Positions 8,832 to 24,200 of a stretch of 39,986 nucleotides of DNA are shown piece after piece. The notes under the pieces were generated by a model. That model did not search any database, was not told the origin of the DNA, and worked only from the letters and a program-made list of their open reading frames with translations. Source of the DNA: a virus; the IMG/VR virus record IMGVR_UViG_3300025280_004594, positions 1 to 39,986 of that record. One strand, written 5' to 3'. How positions within the stretch are numbered: the stretch's first letter is position 1; each line of letters begins with the position of its first letter. Made by a program: the position numbers and the translations under genes.

Positions 8832-9215
8832 GGGGGCGAAATGGTTTCGACAGAATAGGGAGATTATTTTGTGCAAGACTGTGTAAGTATCACAGCAAAA
8901 ATACTTAAACTTTATAAATGCCAACGATAACGTTGAATTTAATTACGCCCTAGCTGCGTAATTTGGAGTTGCTAGCGCTTTATTAAAAAAGCTAGTTCGG
9001 TAACACAGACGATATCATGTGTTAGTTTTTAAGGGTTCAAATAACCTAATAGTTGTTTTTACAACTATATATTTCGGTAGCCAACACCTTAAGTTGGTAA
9101 ATGGATTCCCTGATGTTGTCAGGTGGCTGGTACTTCGGTGGTGAATGTACCTATTCTTGTGAATGACAGAATATTTGAGCTATTTTGGACCCGAGTTCGA
9201 TTCTCGGCGCCTCCA
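8832..9215 (+). ncRNA.  Confidence 0.
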
Positions 9216-12200
9216 CTAAAAAGAAAATAATATAAATTTTTTGACTATTTATTTACAGGGAGATTATTAACAATGAGCGAAGAAACAACAGAAGAAACAA
9301 CAGAAGAAAAATGGGATTTACCAGAAAATCCAAATGATTTTGATTTTGTAGAGGCATATGATGAAGCGCCCTCTGTAGATGATAGAATGTTAGAAGAAAA
9401 TACAGCACTAAGCGCAATTAATTGTGCTTTTGTTGGAATGGGAGGAGGAGGCGGAAAATTAGCTAAAGCCTTCCTAGATATAGGTTTTAATAAAACACTT
9501 CTTATAAATACAACAGAAAAAGACCAACCTAAAGGTATTAATCCAGAAAATTTTATTTTAATTCCAGGTGCAGATGGTGTTGCTAAAGATGTTCAGCTGG
9601 GTAAAGAAATATTATCAAATCACAGCACATTAGTTGAGGATGCACTTAGGACACGAGTTGGCAAAGTTGACTGGATTTTCGTATTAGCAGGTGCAGGAGG
9701 TGGTACTGGTAGTGCTAGTTATGTTTTACATAAAGCTATGAGTCGTTATTTATCTTCTATTGGTGCTAGTGGCAAAGTTGTATACATTGTTAGCACACCA
9801 ACTTCACAGGAACTTTTAAATCCCACAATTAAAACCAATCATGAAATTATGTTGAAGGATATAAGTAAACAAACACATATTATTATTGATAATGAAAAAC
9901 AATTAAATTTATTACGTGGTAAAGTTGGAATGTTAAACATGTACCCTGCAGCTAATAGAAATTTTGCAAAATTATTTGCGCAGATATTAAAATTAGCAGA
10001 CGAACCATCGCCAATTCAGGCCTTTGATTCAAAAGATTTAGAAAGATGCCTTAAAACAAGTGGACGCATGTTAGTAGGCAGTACTATAGTGAGAGATTTT
10101 ACCAAATCAGATCTTGGCTCTACTGTATTCCAAGGTTGTTTAAAATCATCTCCTTGTCCACCGCCAACAAATCAATCAAAAACAGGTGTCTTGCTTCTAA
10201 TAACAACTTCGGAAATGGCTAATGACCCAAGTATAAGTAATAAACTAGAAGCGGCCTTTTCCTATGTAGGTGGAAGAGCAGAAACACTTTTTTCAGGAAT
10301 ATATGTTCGTGATGAATTGCCTGGATTAATTGCTTTAACCTTATTAGGTGGTATGTAAACACAAAGGTTAATATAATATTAAATAAGGAGAAAACATAAT
10401 GGATCAAACTGAAGCTTTAAAAATTTTAATTCAAGGAATCAATGTGGCACAAAAACGCGGTGCTTATGACCTACAAGAAGCATCTGTGTTGGCAAAAGCT
10501 GCAGCTGCTTTTGTACAGCCCGTTCTAGCACCAGATGCAAAAAAGGTAGAAAACGAGGAAAGCGAGTAACTAATGGCAAACAAGATTTGGAAGAATATAG
10601 CACATTTTGATACATTTGCAGAAGCAGATAAATATCGAAATGAACTAATTGGTAAACATAATTTAATTAAAGTTAAGCGCGGCGCAAATACGTTTAGAGT
10701 TAAAGTATGGGATCCTCCCCCATCAGAAAATAAAAAACCTAACAAAAGGCCTCGAAAAAATGGTAACAAGAAGATACGCACTAGACAAAAACAAACATAA
10801 ATTATATATTGGCAGCATGGTGAAATATAATAATAATTTTTTTTTAATAGAGAATATCGATTATTTATCATGGAGCACCAATCAGTATTTAACATTAATT
10901 GATCATAGAAATAAAAATAAAATACTAAAATTTATCTCTCCAGAAGAAACTAAAGTTGTGAGATAGTGAACAAGAAAAACGTTTTAATTATTGGTACTGG
11001 TACTATTGGAGAGCCTCTAATAGGCCTTCTTTCTGACTTTAAAAAGAAATTAGGAGTTGATATATATTTCCATAAACGAACCCCATTAATAGATGAAGTT
11101 GCCAAGGTTAACAGTTTAATCAACAGGGGCGCAAATTTAGTTGTAGATCCAGAAAAAACGGAAGCTTTTCAAAAATTGGGCCATAAGCCAATTTTAAGTT
11201 ATCAAGCTGCCTTAGAACTGTGTGATGTGGTCATTGACTGCACTCCTGCGGGAAATGTCGCCAAAGAAACACATTATCTACCACTTAAAAGACATAAAAA
11301 TAAGAAAAAAGTTTTTATTGCACAGGGCAGTGAAAAAGGCTTTGGGTTGCCATATGCTTATGGAATCAACGATGAGGCTCTAATTGAAAAAGATCCACAA
11401 TTTATTCAAGTGGTTAGTTGTAATACACACAATATTTCTTCTTTGATAAAAGCAATTTGTCCTACCATAACAGACCTTCATTGTGGAGATTTTACATGTA
11501 TACGACGTGCAAATGATGTTAGTCAAAATGGTAGTTTTATTGCCTCACCAGAAGTTGGAAGTCATAAAAATAAATCTTTTGGGACTCATCATGCAAAAGA
11601 TGCATATGATTTATTTTCGACAATATATGAACATCCAAATATTTTTTCAAGTGCTCTTAAAGTAAACACTCAGTACATGCACACCATCAGATTTAATATA
11701 CATGTTAATAAACACACAACTGAAGGAAACATCCTCGATAAACTTAAAAATAATAAATTTATTGCAGTTTCATATAAAAATCTTGCAAACAAAGTCTTTT
11801 CATTTGGCCGAGATCATGGATATTATGGCAGAATATTTAATCATACTGTTGTTTCTATACCCTCTCTTCACGTTGGAAGAAACAATGGTAAAACAGTAAT
11901 AACCGGTTTTTGTTTTACGCCTCAAGATGGTAACTCTTTGTTAAGCAGCGTTGCAGCTGCAATGTATGCAATCTATGGAATATCGTATAAAGAATATATG
12001 AAATTATTTGATAATTATTTATTTGAGGAAGTTTAAAAATGATTGTAAGACAGGCTAGCTATATTTGTGAACCTAGAAACATTAGTATAGAAGTAGAATT
12101 TCCAGTAAATTCCAGGCATGTTTTTATTTCATTAATAGTTGATAATATAATGGCCAAAAAATCAGCATATTTTATAATGGATTTTCCCACAAAAAAAGAT

Positions 12201-15200
12201 GCTTATGACCACCTAGTTGAAAAATTTTGTAATACTTTTATAAATTACACAGAAAATCAACTATATGCGCATGCTAAAGAATATATGCCAGCACTTCATG
12301 CGCATAGAAATTTAAAAAAAGTATTACGTAGATCTGGAAAAAAAATATGGAAAAGGTCTTAATTTTTAGATGTAAAAATATTGTCTAAACTTAAATCACT
12401 CATAACATCTTTGTATAAAATATATTTTCGTAAATATTTTTCTATAAACCTTTTTAAATCATAATAATTGGTCGATAAGGATATTGTATTAAACCTTACA
12501 TATACAGAATGTATCATCCCCACTAGATTGCCTTTTTCATTAACAATCATTGATCCAGAGCTTCCTGGCGCCGCTTGCACTGTGTAACACGAACTTCCTC
12601 CTAATTCTCCATTATAACGCCCTTCTAATATTGGCGCCATCCCAGGAACAAATATGCCATCAGGAGCGCTTATATTATATACTTTATCCCCCGGCACAGG
12701 CGCCGTTTTTGCCATTTGTGCAGATTTTACTTTTTTCAACATATTTTTTGCAAAAAGCAAACACACATCAATATCTCTTTCATAATGTAACAATGTGCTG
12801 CTAAACTTATCTCCATTTATTGTATTTGCTTTATAAAATGACTTTATTTTTACGCCAGGGCCCGCCTTTACTTGATTTTCACAAAAATGCGCAGCTGTAA
12901 CAATAAAAGCTCCATCATTTTGAATATTTACAATAAAACCAGAAGCAGAAGAGCGATATTCCATTGAAAGACACTGTTCACCACTACACGAGATGACCTT
13001 TAATTTTTTTTCAAGATATACGAAAGACTCGCGCGGCAATACGTTTGCTGAATTAGAATCTTTAACAACTATACTGTTATTTACACAAGAAATTGTTATT
13101 AAAAAGAAAACTATCAGTAAAGAGAAATTTTTAATTATATTAAACATTATATTTTGCCTCCTAATAATAAATATAGAGACTAAAAATCAATCGTTCTTTT
13201 TAACTAAACAAATCTTGAAACTAGTTATTAATGACAGCTAATTATGGCAAAAAAAATATATGTTTTAGATACTAGTGTTTATTTAACTGACGCAAATGCC
13301 ATATATACATATGGCACTAACGACATTGTTATTCCTTTAAAAGTCTTAGAAGAAATAGATAATCACAAAAAACGACAAGATAGCGTTGGATCCAACGCTC
13401 GACGAATTATACGTATACTAGACTCATTACGAGAAAAGGGAAGTTTGTACAAAGGTGTTAGAATTGCCAAGGGCAAGGGAATATTATTTGCCAAAGCTTC
13501 TGATAAATCTGTTTTACCCAAAGATTTTGATTTTAATATCCCCGATAATGAAATTATTAGTGTTGCGTTAAGCGAAAGAAAAAGAAATCTAAATCGAAAA
13601 GTTATTATGGTTTCACGCGATATTAATATGCGTGTTAAATGTGATGCGCTAGGTTTGTTATGTAAAGATTATATAACAAGTCAAGTTGTTAAAGATACAG
13701 AAGCCTTATATAAAGGGTTTCGCACTCATTTAGTTGATAATGAATTTATTGATCAATTCTATAATGGAGAAATGGTATATTTAGAAAAAGATAAAATTAA
13801 ATTTTATCCAAATGAATATATTATGCTTGTATCAAATTCTAATGAAAAAAAGACAGCATTGGCAAGATTTTCAAGCCATACAGAACCACTTAAACAGATC
13901 AATGGACAATTTAAAAAAGGAATTTGGGGAGTAAAACCAAGAAATAAAGAGCAAAATTTTGCACTTGATCTTTTGATCGATCCTAATATTCCTATTGTCA
14001 CCCTTGTTGGTAAAGCAGGAAGTGGTAAAACATTAATGGCTATAGCTGCTGGTTTGGCACAGGTTGTCGAAGAAAGTGAAATTTCTAGATATAAAAGGTT
14101 AATAGTTTCTAGACCAATACAGCCCATGGGTAAAGATATTGGTTATTTGCCTGGCTCAATGGAAGAGAAAATGAGCCCTTGGTTAATGCCAATACAAGAT
14201 AATTTGCGATTTTTAATGGGAAACGACAAAGAAACACTTAAAATGTATACAGAAAATGGTACAATAGAAATCGAGGCTTTGACATATATAAGAGGGCGCT
14301 CTATAGCAAATTCATTTATTATAATTGATGAGGCTCAAAATTTATCTGCTCATGAACTTAAAACAATTCTTACAAGAGTTGGAGAGAACACTAAAATTGT
14401 TTTAACAGGGGATATTGAGCAAATTGACAATATCTATGTGGATGAAACGTCAAATGGATTAACATATGCGATTGAAAAATTCAAAAGTTATGATTTGTCT
14501 GGTCACATAACGCTTATTAAAGGCGAACGTTCTAATGTTGCTACATTAGCAGCTAAAATTCTTTAATTTTATTGACAATTATACAAAGGAGGTATATAAT
14601 GAGTGAGAATGATGTTGCAGTTATGACAAACGATGATTTAGGTGAAAACCCGGATTTACTTAAACCTTTAGAGCCGGATTCTGAAATGAAAGAGTGGCTC
14701 ATTAACTATGTTGGCGAAATTGAACAACCTGAAAATGGAGACGTCAATGTAGAAATGATTCTTAAAGTTATGGCCGCGGAATTTCCAGAATTTCTTTTGC
14801 CCTTAGCAGAAGAAAATTTTATTAGAGGTTATCAGCAAGCTTTATTAGATGTTGAAGAAGGAAGAAAAGCATGGGAAGAAGAAATAGCCAAAGAACCCGA
14901 AGAAAATAATGGATAGTGAGTATATAAAAAAATCTCATTCGCGATCTTTAAAAGAAAGTAGAGAAAAATATCTACATGATAAATTAGTTTATATAAAAGA
15001 CCCTCTACCAGAAGATGTTGATATAGACTATGTGCTAAGATATATTGAAAAACGTTTACCCGCTCATTTGACGCATTTAATTGATGCAGTATATGTAGGA
15101 GCTTTTCCTTTTTTGAAAGAAAAGGATATTAATGCCATATACATGGATAACGCTATATATGTTGCCAATGACCAGTCTAACGAAGAAGATATGATAGATG

Positions 15201-18200
15201 ATATTATACACGAAACGGCGCATTCTGTTGAAGAATTCGCTGGAGAAGAACTATATTTTGATGGCGAAGTTGAGAGAGAATTTTTAGGAAAAAGGAAGCG
15301 ACTATGTTCTTTATTGACAGCCGAAGGATTTAAAATACCTTCCGAGTCTTGTTTAGAACTTGAATATGATGAAAATTTTGATCAATTTTTATATCAAAGT
15401 GTTGGCTATGAAGCTTTAACAAATATATCAATGGGTCTTTTTTATTCTCCTTATGCTGCTACTTCTTTACGAGAATATTTTGCAAATGGATTTGAACATT
15501 ACTTTTTAGGAGATAAAGAATACTTAAAAAATATAAGTCCACTATTATACAATAAAATTACAAATATTGCTAATTATTAGCAATATTCAAGGAGAAAAAA
15601 TGAAAAAAGATAAATTTGAAGTAAATCTTGACGAACAAACCAATATTTTAAGTGTACATATAAAAGTTGAGGCACGGCCTGGTTGGAAAGGTCTTTCTTA
15701 TTATGACATGACTAGAGTTTTAACTGAATTAAAAAAACTTAATTACAAAGTTTCAGAAAAGGATTGTTTTGATAAGTCTAGGCCGGTACGTAGCGATGAC
15801 GGTGAAAGAAACGCTTCTGGGGTATGGAAATTTAAATTACCAAAAAAAGAAACAGTTCAACCCCCTAAACCTCCTAAGCCTTCTAAGCCTTTGAAGTCTA
15901 AACAGCCTAAGCCCGCGGCCACAAAAAGCACTACGGACACTACGGACACTACGGACACGAAATTTTCGTGGCCTGGAAAAAACACTGCAACTAAAAAAAC
16001 CTCTGGTAAAACAAAGAAAAATGTGTTAAAATAATAAAAAGAGGTGAACAATGACGCATGTGTCATATTCAGAAGTAAAAATTTGGAAAGAATGTGCTTG
16101 GAAACATAAGCTTATGTATATTGAGAAGCTTAAGGGTTTCGAAGGTAATGAATATACTGCCTTTGGTACTGCGATCCATTCTACATATGAAAAAGTATTA
16201 CTTAAAGAAAATATAAATGAAAAAGAATTCTTTCAAAATAAGTTTTTAGAAGAATTAAAAGCACTGCCGGAAGAAGTTAAGAAGAAACTTAAGAAAAAAC
16301 TAGTTGAAGACTTAAGAAAACAAGGTGATCTTTTAGCTTCTTTATCTATGGATGCTTTAAAGGATTATTTTGGAGATTTTGAAGTTGTTTCTGTGGAAGA
16401 ACAACTTTATGAGCCTATAAAAATGTCTTTAAAAGAGAAATATAATTTCAAAGGGTTCATAGATTTAGTAGTAAAAACAAAAGATGGTAAATATCATATC
16501 ATTGATTGGAAAACATGTTCATGGGGTTGGGATTCTAGAAAAAAAAGTGATAAAATGATTACTTATCAACTAACTTTCTATAAATATTATTTTGCCTTAA
16601 AACATAACTTAGATCCTAAAGATATTGAAACACATTTTGGTTTAGTGAAAAGAACTGCAAAGAAAAACAATGTTGAATTGTTTAGAACAACTAGTGGTCC
16701 TAAAAAAACTGAAAATGCTATTAAATTTTTAAATAAAGCTCTTTATAATATTGATAAAAATATTTTTATAAAAAATAGGCTTTCTTGCCATGGTAGGTAT
16801 GGCACGTGCGAATTTTATAAAACCAAATACTGTACATGAGAGGTAAAATTGAATAAAAAGATTAAAATTTTGACTTTAGGAGATCATCCATTATCTGCTA
16901 GTGGAATTGGAACTCAAACAAAATATTTCATTGAGGCTATGTTAAAAACAGGAAAATATAAGTTTTTTTGTTTGGGCGGCGCAATGAAACATGAAAATTA
17001 TGATTTAGTAAAAACAGATGAGTGGGGTGACGACTGGGTAATTAAACCGATAGATGGATATGGAAGTCAAGATCTTCTTAGATCTATTATGCGCACACAA
17101 AAACCAGATATAGTTTGGTTTATGACTGATCCACGTTTTTGGCATTGGCTTTGGCACATTGATCACGAAATAAAAGCCTTAGCGCCAATGATTTACTATC
17201 ATGTTTGGGACAACTTCCCACCACCAACTTTTAATAAAACTTTTTATGATTCAAATGATTTTGTGGCAACTATTTCTAAAGTTACGGATAAACTAGTTGG
17301 TTTGGTTTCTCCAGAAGTTGACCACGAATATATTCCGCATGTGGTAGATGAAACTATATTTAAAAAATATTTACAAGAAGAAGTTGAACGTTTTAAAAAA
17401 TCTGGCATAGTACAAGAGAAAAATTTTATTAACAAAGATGGCAACAAAAAATTTGTTTTCTTTTGGAATAATAGAAATGCAAGAAGAAAACAAAGTGGTA
17501 GCATTATTTTTTGGTTTAAAGACTTTTTAGACAGAGTTGGGCACGACAAAGCATGTTTCATTATGCATACTGATGTAAAAGATGTACACGGCCAGGATTT
17601 AGAGGCAATAATTAAAGAATTGGGTTTAACCAACGGTGAAGTAATGTTCTCCACAAATAAATACCCACCAGAAACATTGGCTAAGATATATTGTTTAGCA
17701 GATTGCACAATTAATGTTGCTGATGCAGAGGGTTTTGGTTTGGCTACGTTTGAATCTTTGGCATGTGAAACTCCAATAATTGTAACAATGACAGGAGGTC
17801 TTCAAGAGCAAGTGACGGATGGAGAAGAATGGTTTGGGATTGGAATCGAACCAAGCTCTAAGGCGATTATTGGATCTCAAGAAATTCCATGGATTTATGA
17901 AGATCGCCTGAATGGAAATGAAGTTGTAGACGCAATGGAAAAAATTTATAACATGACAGAAGAAGAAAGAGAAGAATTGGGAAGAAAAGGTCGAAATCAT
18001 GTTGTAACAAAATATAATCGTGAAAAAATCATGAAAAAATGGGACGATTTGCTAACAAAGATTTATAATGAATTGGGTTCTTGGGAAAACAGAAAAAATT
18101 ATAAATCATGGGAATTTAAAGAGGTAATATGGAATTTAAAGAGGTAATATGAAAAAAATATTAGTACGTGGCCCTGCTTTAACAAGAAGCGGTTATGGTG

Positions 18201-21200
18201 AACACACTCGGTTTATTTTAAGGGCTTTAAGATCGCGCGAAGATTTGTTTGATGTATATTTATTTCCTGTTGGGTGGGGAAAAACTGGTTGGATTCATGA
18301 AGTTTCAGAAGAAAGACAATGGCTAGACTCCATTATAACAAAAACTGCAGCTTGCCAACAACAAGATAAATTAAATTGTGACATTTCTATGCAAGTCACC
18401 ATACCAAACGAATGGGAACAAATGGCGCCAGTTAATATTGGAGTAACTGCCGGAATTGAAACAACTCGTGTATCACCAAGTTGGATTGAAAAAGGAAATC
18501 TTGTTGATAAAATTATTACAATTTCTGAATTTTCCAAAAATTCATATGCAGGAACGAATTATGTAGTCACAGACAATAAGACAAATACTGTAGTAAATAA
18601 AAATTTCTGTTGTGAAACACCTATTGAGGTGGTACATTATCCAGTAAGACAAACTGATATAAAAGAAATAGAATTAAATTTAACAACAGATTTTAACTTT
18701 TTAATCAATGCTCAGTGGGCCCCAAGAAAAAATTTAGAAAATACAATAGGTTGGTTTGTTGAAGAATTTGCAAATGATAATGTTGGATTAATACTAAAAA
18801 CAAATATTGTTAACAATTCTACAATAGATCGTCAAGAAACTGAAAAAAGAATTAAAAATTTAATAAGCAAGTTTCCACAAAAAAAATGTAAAATTTATTT
18901 ATTGCACGGAGATATGTCTGCCGCTGAAATAAATTCTTTATATTGTCATGATAAAATTAAAGCTTTAATTTCATTGGCCCACGGCGAAGGCTTTGGCCTT
19001 CCAATTTTTGAAGCAGCTTATAATGGATTGCCCATTATAGCTCCGGACTGGAGTGGTCATACAGATTATTTGTATATGAAAATAAAAAATAAAAAAGGGA
19101 AAGAAAAAAAGAGACCTTTTTTTGCAAGAGTTGATTATGATTTGGCGCCAGTTCAAAAAGAAGTTATTTGGGAAGAGGTATTAATAAAAGATTCTATGTG
19201 GTGTTATCCCAAGCCAAGTTCCTATAAAGAAAAATTAAGAGAAGTATACAAAGATTATGGTAGATTTAAATCACAATCTTCAAAGCTTAAAACATATTTA
19301 TGCGAGAATTTTACATCTGAAAAAAAATATAAAGAGGTTGTTGATATTATACAATCAACATATACAAAAGATGAAAAAGAATTAGAAATTGATTCTATAT
19401 TCGACAATTTAATGGCAGAACACGCTTAATGATTGTTTTTGTGGCAGATGTGTTCGCTAACCAATATGAAGGGGGCGCTGAATTAACTACCAAAGCTATT
19501 ATCGATAGCGGTCTTTACCCTTGTAATAGGGTCTGTTCTCAACAATTAACAGTTGAAATATTAGAAGAATATAAAGAAGCATTCTGGATATTCGGAAATT
19601 ATGCTTCGGTGTCAGAAGAATGTTTATTATATGCTGCAAAAAATTTAAATTATGTTGTATTAGAATATGATTACAAATATTGTATGTTTAGATCTCCCGG
19701 AAAACATATTTCCATAGAAGGTAAATGTAATTGTAATAAAACAAACAAAGGAAAACTTATTTCGATATTTTTGTATAAGGCAAAAACTATTTGGTGGATG
19801 TCACATGCACAAAAAAATAAATATTATGACGCTTTTCCATTTTTAGAAAGTTCTAATAGTGAGGTTCTAAGCTCAGTTTTTTCTGATGAAAAAATAAATT
19901 TTATTCAATCTCTTGACACCTCTCAAAAAGATGATAAATATCTAATATTAAATTCACAATCATGGATTAAGGGCGTTGAAGATGCAGAAGAATATGCTAG
20001 AAATAATAATTTAGATTATGAATTGGTCTGGGGGTTAGAACATAAAGAGCTTCTTGAAAAATTAGCAAAATCAAAAGGCATAATTTTCTTTCCAAGGGCA
20101 GGTGATACTTGTCCTCGAATGACAATTGAAGCTAGACTTTTAGATTGTGAACTTATATTAAATACAAACGTACAACATATGGATGAAGAATGGTTTTCCA
20201 ATAAAGAATCGACTTTGCAGTATTTAAACGAAAGAACAACTATTTTTTGGAACAAAGTTGAAGAGTTGGCACAAAAGTGCTTAAATTTACCAACGAATAA
20301 CTTAAATAATACAAAAGCTAAATTTAATATTATTGTACCTTTTCATAATTGTAGAGAGTGGATTGGCAAATGTATAGATAGCATTAAGAAACAAAAATAT
20401 AAAAATTTTACCTGCATACTCATCGACGATATGACAGCAGACAACACAGCAAGCATTGTCAATGATAAAATTGCAGATGATAGTCGATTTAAGCTAATAA
20501 CAAACAAAACTAGGAAATATGCATTGGCCAATATCGTGGAAGCGATCAAAGGTTCAGAGTGTGATGATGAAGATATAATTATTTTACTTGATGGAGATGA
20601 TTGGTTTGCCTCTTCTAGAACTTTAGGCAAACTCTGCGATGCATACGAAGACAACACACTGATGACTTATGGTAGCTATGTATACCATCCAGGTGGTCAA
20701 AGGGGCGTAGAACCATCTGGATATCCGGAACAAGTGATTGAAACAAATTCTTTTAGAAAAGTCCGATGGAGAGCCTCTCATTTAAGAACTTTTAAATATA
20801 AGCTGTGGAAAAATTTAGACAAAAACGACTTGAAAGATGGTGATAAATACTATGAGATGACGTATGATCAAGCAATCATGCTACCGCTCTTAGAGATGGC
20901 CTCTGAGCGCTCCAAATACATTCCAGAGACCCTACACGTGTATAACAAAGAAAACCCCTTTAATGTGGATAAAATCAAGGCAAAAGAGCAATTTGAACTA
21001 GCACAAAAGATTAGAAACAAAAAGCCGTACACAAGAATATGAATATACATTTAGAAAATGTTAACCTGCAGAGTACATCGGGACCAAATCATTTTGCTTC
21101 AAAATTGATTAAATATTTAGACGCTTCTTTTGATTATGATAAAGATCCAGACATAAGATTGTGTTTTATAGAAACTCATCAAACAAAATTTGGCAATACA

Positions 21201-24200
21201 CCTCTTATTCAAAGATTAGATGGGATTTATTTTAATTTAGAACAGCCTTACAAACTACAAAATGCCAACATTGAAAAAACCTATAATATTGCAGATGGTG
21301 TCATATTTCAATCAAATTTCAACAAGGAATTAACAACTAAATACTTTGGAGAGCACAAAAATGGCATTGTTATAAATAATGGTGCGGATACCGATTATAT
21401 TGATAACGCTCCAATATTTAAACACCCTATATTGGATAAACATGAAAATGTTTGGTGTTGTGCTTCTTCATGGAGACCACATAAAAGATTGGCCGAGAAC
21501 ATAAGATATTTTTTGGAACACTCTTCAGAGAAGGATTGTCTAGTGGTTGCTGGGGAAAATGGCAATAATATGACAAAATTTGATCGAGTTTATTATGTTG
21601 GGAAAATAAATGTTTTACAACTTATTTCTTTATACAAACGATCTAAATATTTTTTACATTTGGCTTGGTTAGATCACTGTCCTAATGTTGTTATAGACGC
21701 GCGTACATCAGGTTGTCAGATTATATGTTCTTCTGCAGGAGGAACAAAGGAAATTGCAGGCCCAGATGCAACTATTATTGAAGAAGATGAGTGGGACTTT
21801 GAGCCTGTCAAATTATACGAACCTCCTATAATGGATTTTAGTAAAAAGATTAAAAACAACTATGATAGTGACTATGACATGAAAGAGGTAGCAAAAAAAT
21901 ATGAAAATTTTCTCATTAGCGCCAAAAGAAAATTGGATTCTTGATAGAATCGTTAAAGAATGGCGAGATCTTAAACCACAGTATCATACAGACAATTTAA
22001 ATGATGCGGACTTATTGTGGATCGTTAGTCCATGGCTATGGAGAAAAATACCACATAAGCTTCTTATTGAGAAGAAAGTTGTAATGACGATTCACCATAT
22101 AGTACTTAAAAAATTTACTAAAGATTCTCTTCGTGAATTTCTCGCCAGAGATGAATACGTAGATCAATATCACACTCCGTGTCAAAAAACTAAGGATTTT
22201 ATATCTAAAATAACAAAAAAACCAGTAGAGGTTGTTGGATATTGGTATAATTCAAAAATATGGCAACCAACTGATAAGTTAGAAGCTAGAAAAAAACTAC
22301 AAATTCCACCCGATGCATATGTTGTCGGGAGTTTTCAAAGAGACACTGAGGGTTCTAATTTGGTTAGCCCTAAGCTTGAAAAAGGGCCCGATCTTTTTAT
22401 TGAGTCTCTCAAAAAAATCAATAAAGATAATTTATTCGTACTACTAGGTGGCTGGAGACGCCAATATGTAATTAATAGGCTTAAAGAAGAGAAAATTAAA
22501 TTTCATTTTATAGAAATGGCTCCGCTAGAAACTTTAAAAGACATGTATGCTTGTTGTGATTTATATGTTGTTGCATCTAGGACTGAAGGTGGTCCACAAG
22601 CAATATTGGAAGCCTCTGCCATGAAAATACCCATTATTTCTAGGGATGTAGGAATGGCAACAGCCGTTTTAAATGAAAATTGTATAGTTGATGTTCCTAA
22701 AAATATATATTTTCCAGTTAATAGTGATATAGAAGTTTGTTATAATAACGTTAAAAGATTCGAAATGCACAATCTTGTTGAAGAATACGTAGACTTATTT
22801 ACAAAAACTTTTGGAGAGAAATAATATGAAAATTGGTATTATAGGCGAGGGCATTGTTGGCGGAGCGGTATATAAGGGATTAAAACGATTAGATCATGAT
22901 ATGAAAGTACATGATATAAAATATGGTTCTTCAATTAAAAATGTGTTTAATACTGAAATATGTTTTATTTGTGTCCCAACCCCATCTAAAGAAAATGGAG
23001 AATGTAATATTGATATTGTTGAAAGCGTCGTCTGCGATTTACATGATTATGATTATAAAGGCATTGTTGCAATAAAATCTACAGTTACACCTGGGACAAC
23101 AGATCGATTTTTAAAAAAATATTCAAATTTGGAATTGTGTTTTGTACCAGAATTTCTTAGAGAAAGATGTGCCGTTGAAGATTTTATTTATAACCATGAT
23201 TTATGCGTCATAGGTACCGATAATTCTTCGACATATGAACTGCTAAGAAAGGCTCATGGAAACTATCCAAAAAAAATTGTACAGTTGCCACCTTTAGAAG
23301 CAGAGTTTGTCAAATATTTTAATAATATATATAATGCAACTTTAGTATCTTTTGCAAATAGTTTCTATGAGGTATGTAAAGCTTTCGGCGCCGATTATAC
23401 GAAAATAAAAAATACAATTGTACAAAGAAACCATATTAATGATGTTTATTTGAATTGTAACGAAAATTTTAGAGGTTTTGGTGGACCATGTTTACCAAAA
23501 GATACTAGAACAATAGCTGCAATAGTAAAAGAACTAAATTTAAATGTAGATTTTTTTAGAATGTTGCTAGACGAAAATTCAAAATATGAAGTAACAGTGT
23601 TCGAAGGAATGAGGAAAGAATAAATGAAAATTGCAGGATTATGGTCAGGACATGATTGTTCTTTTTGTGTGTTAGAAAACGGTATGCCCGTTGTACATGC
23701 GGAATATGAAAGATATATTAGAGAAAAAGAGCCTGCAGGAGATAGTGCGCAATTTTTATTTGATGAATATAAGGAATTCAATGATATTAAACATTTTGTA
23801 ACTTGTTATTCTGTAGATAGGCTTAAAAAACATGAAAATTCATACGAACAAACAAAAAATATTGTTGAAAAAAATGGTGGTGAATTACATGTATTTGGAC
23901 ATCATCAATGCCATGCAGCAAATGCATTTTTTTCTAGCAATTTAGATAACGCTTTGATTTTAACTATTGATGGCGGCGGATATGAAACAAAAAATAATCT
24001 TGCGACAGCTTTTACGGTTTGGAGAGGAAAAGGAAATAAAATAGAGCATATGCACACTTTTCCAATTAACCAAGTGAATATTGGAGGTGTATGGACACGA
24101 TCCACACGTTATATCTTTAATCTTCAATCGGGTTGGCCGCGAGGACATCAAGCTGGCACTGTTATGGCCATGGCCGCAATTGGTGATCCAAATAAATATA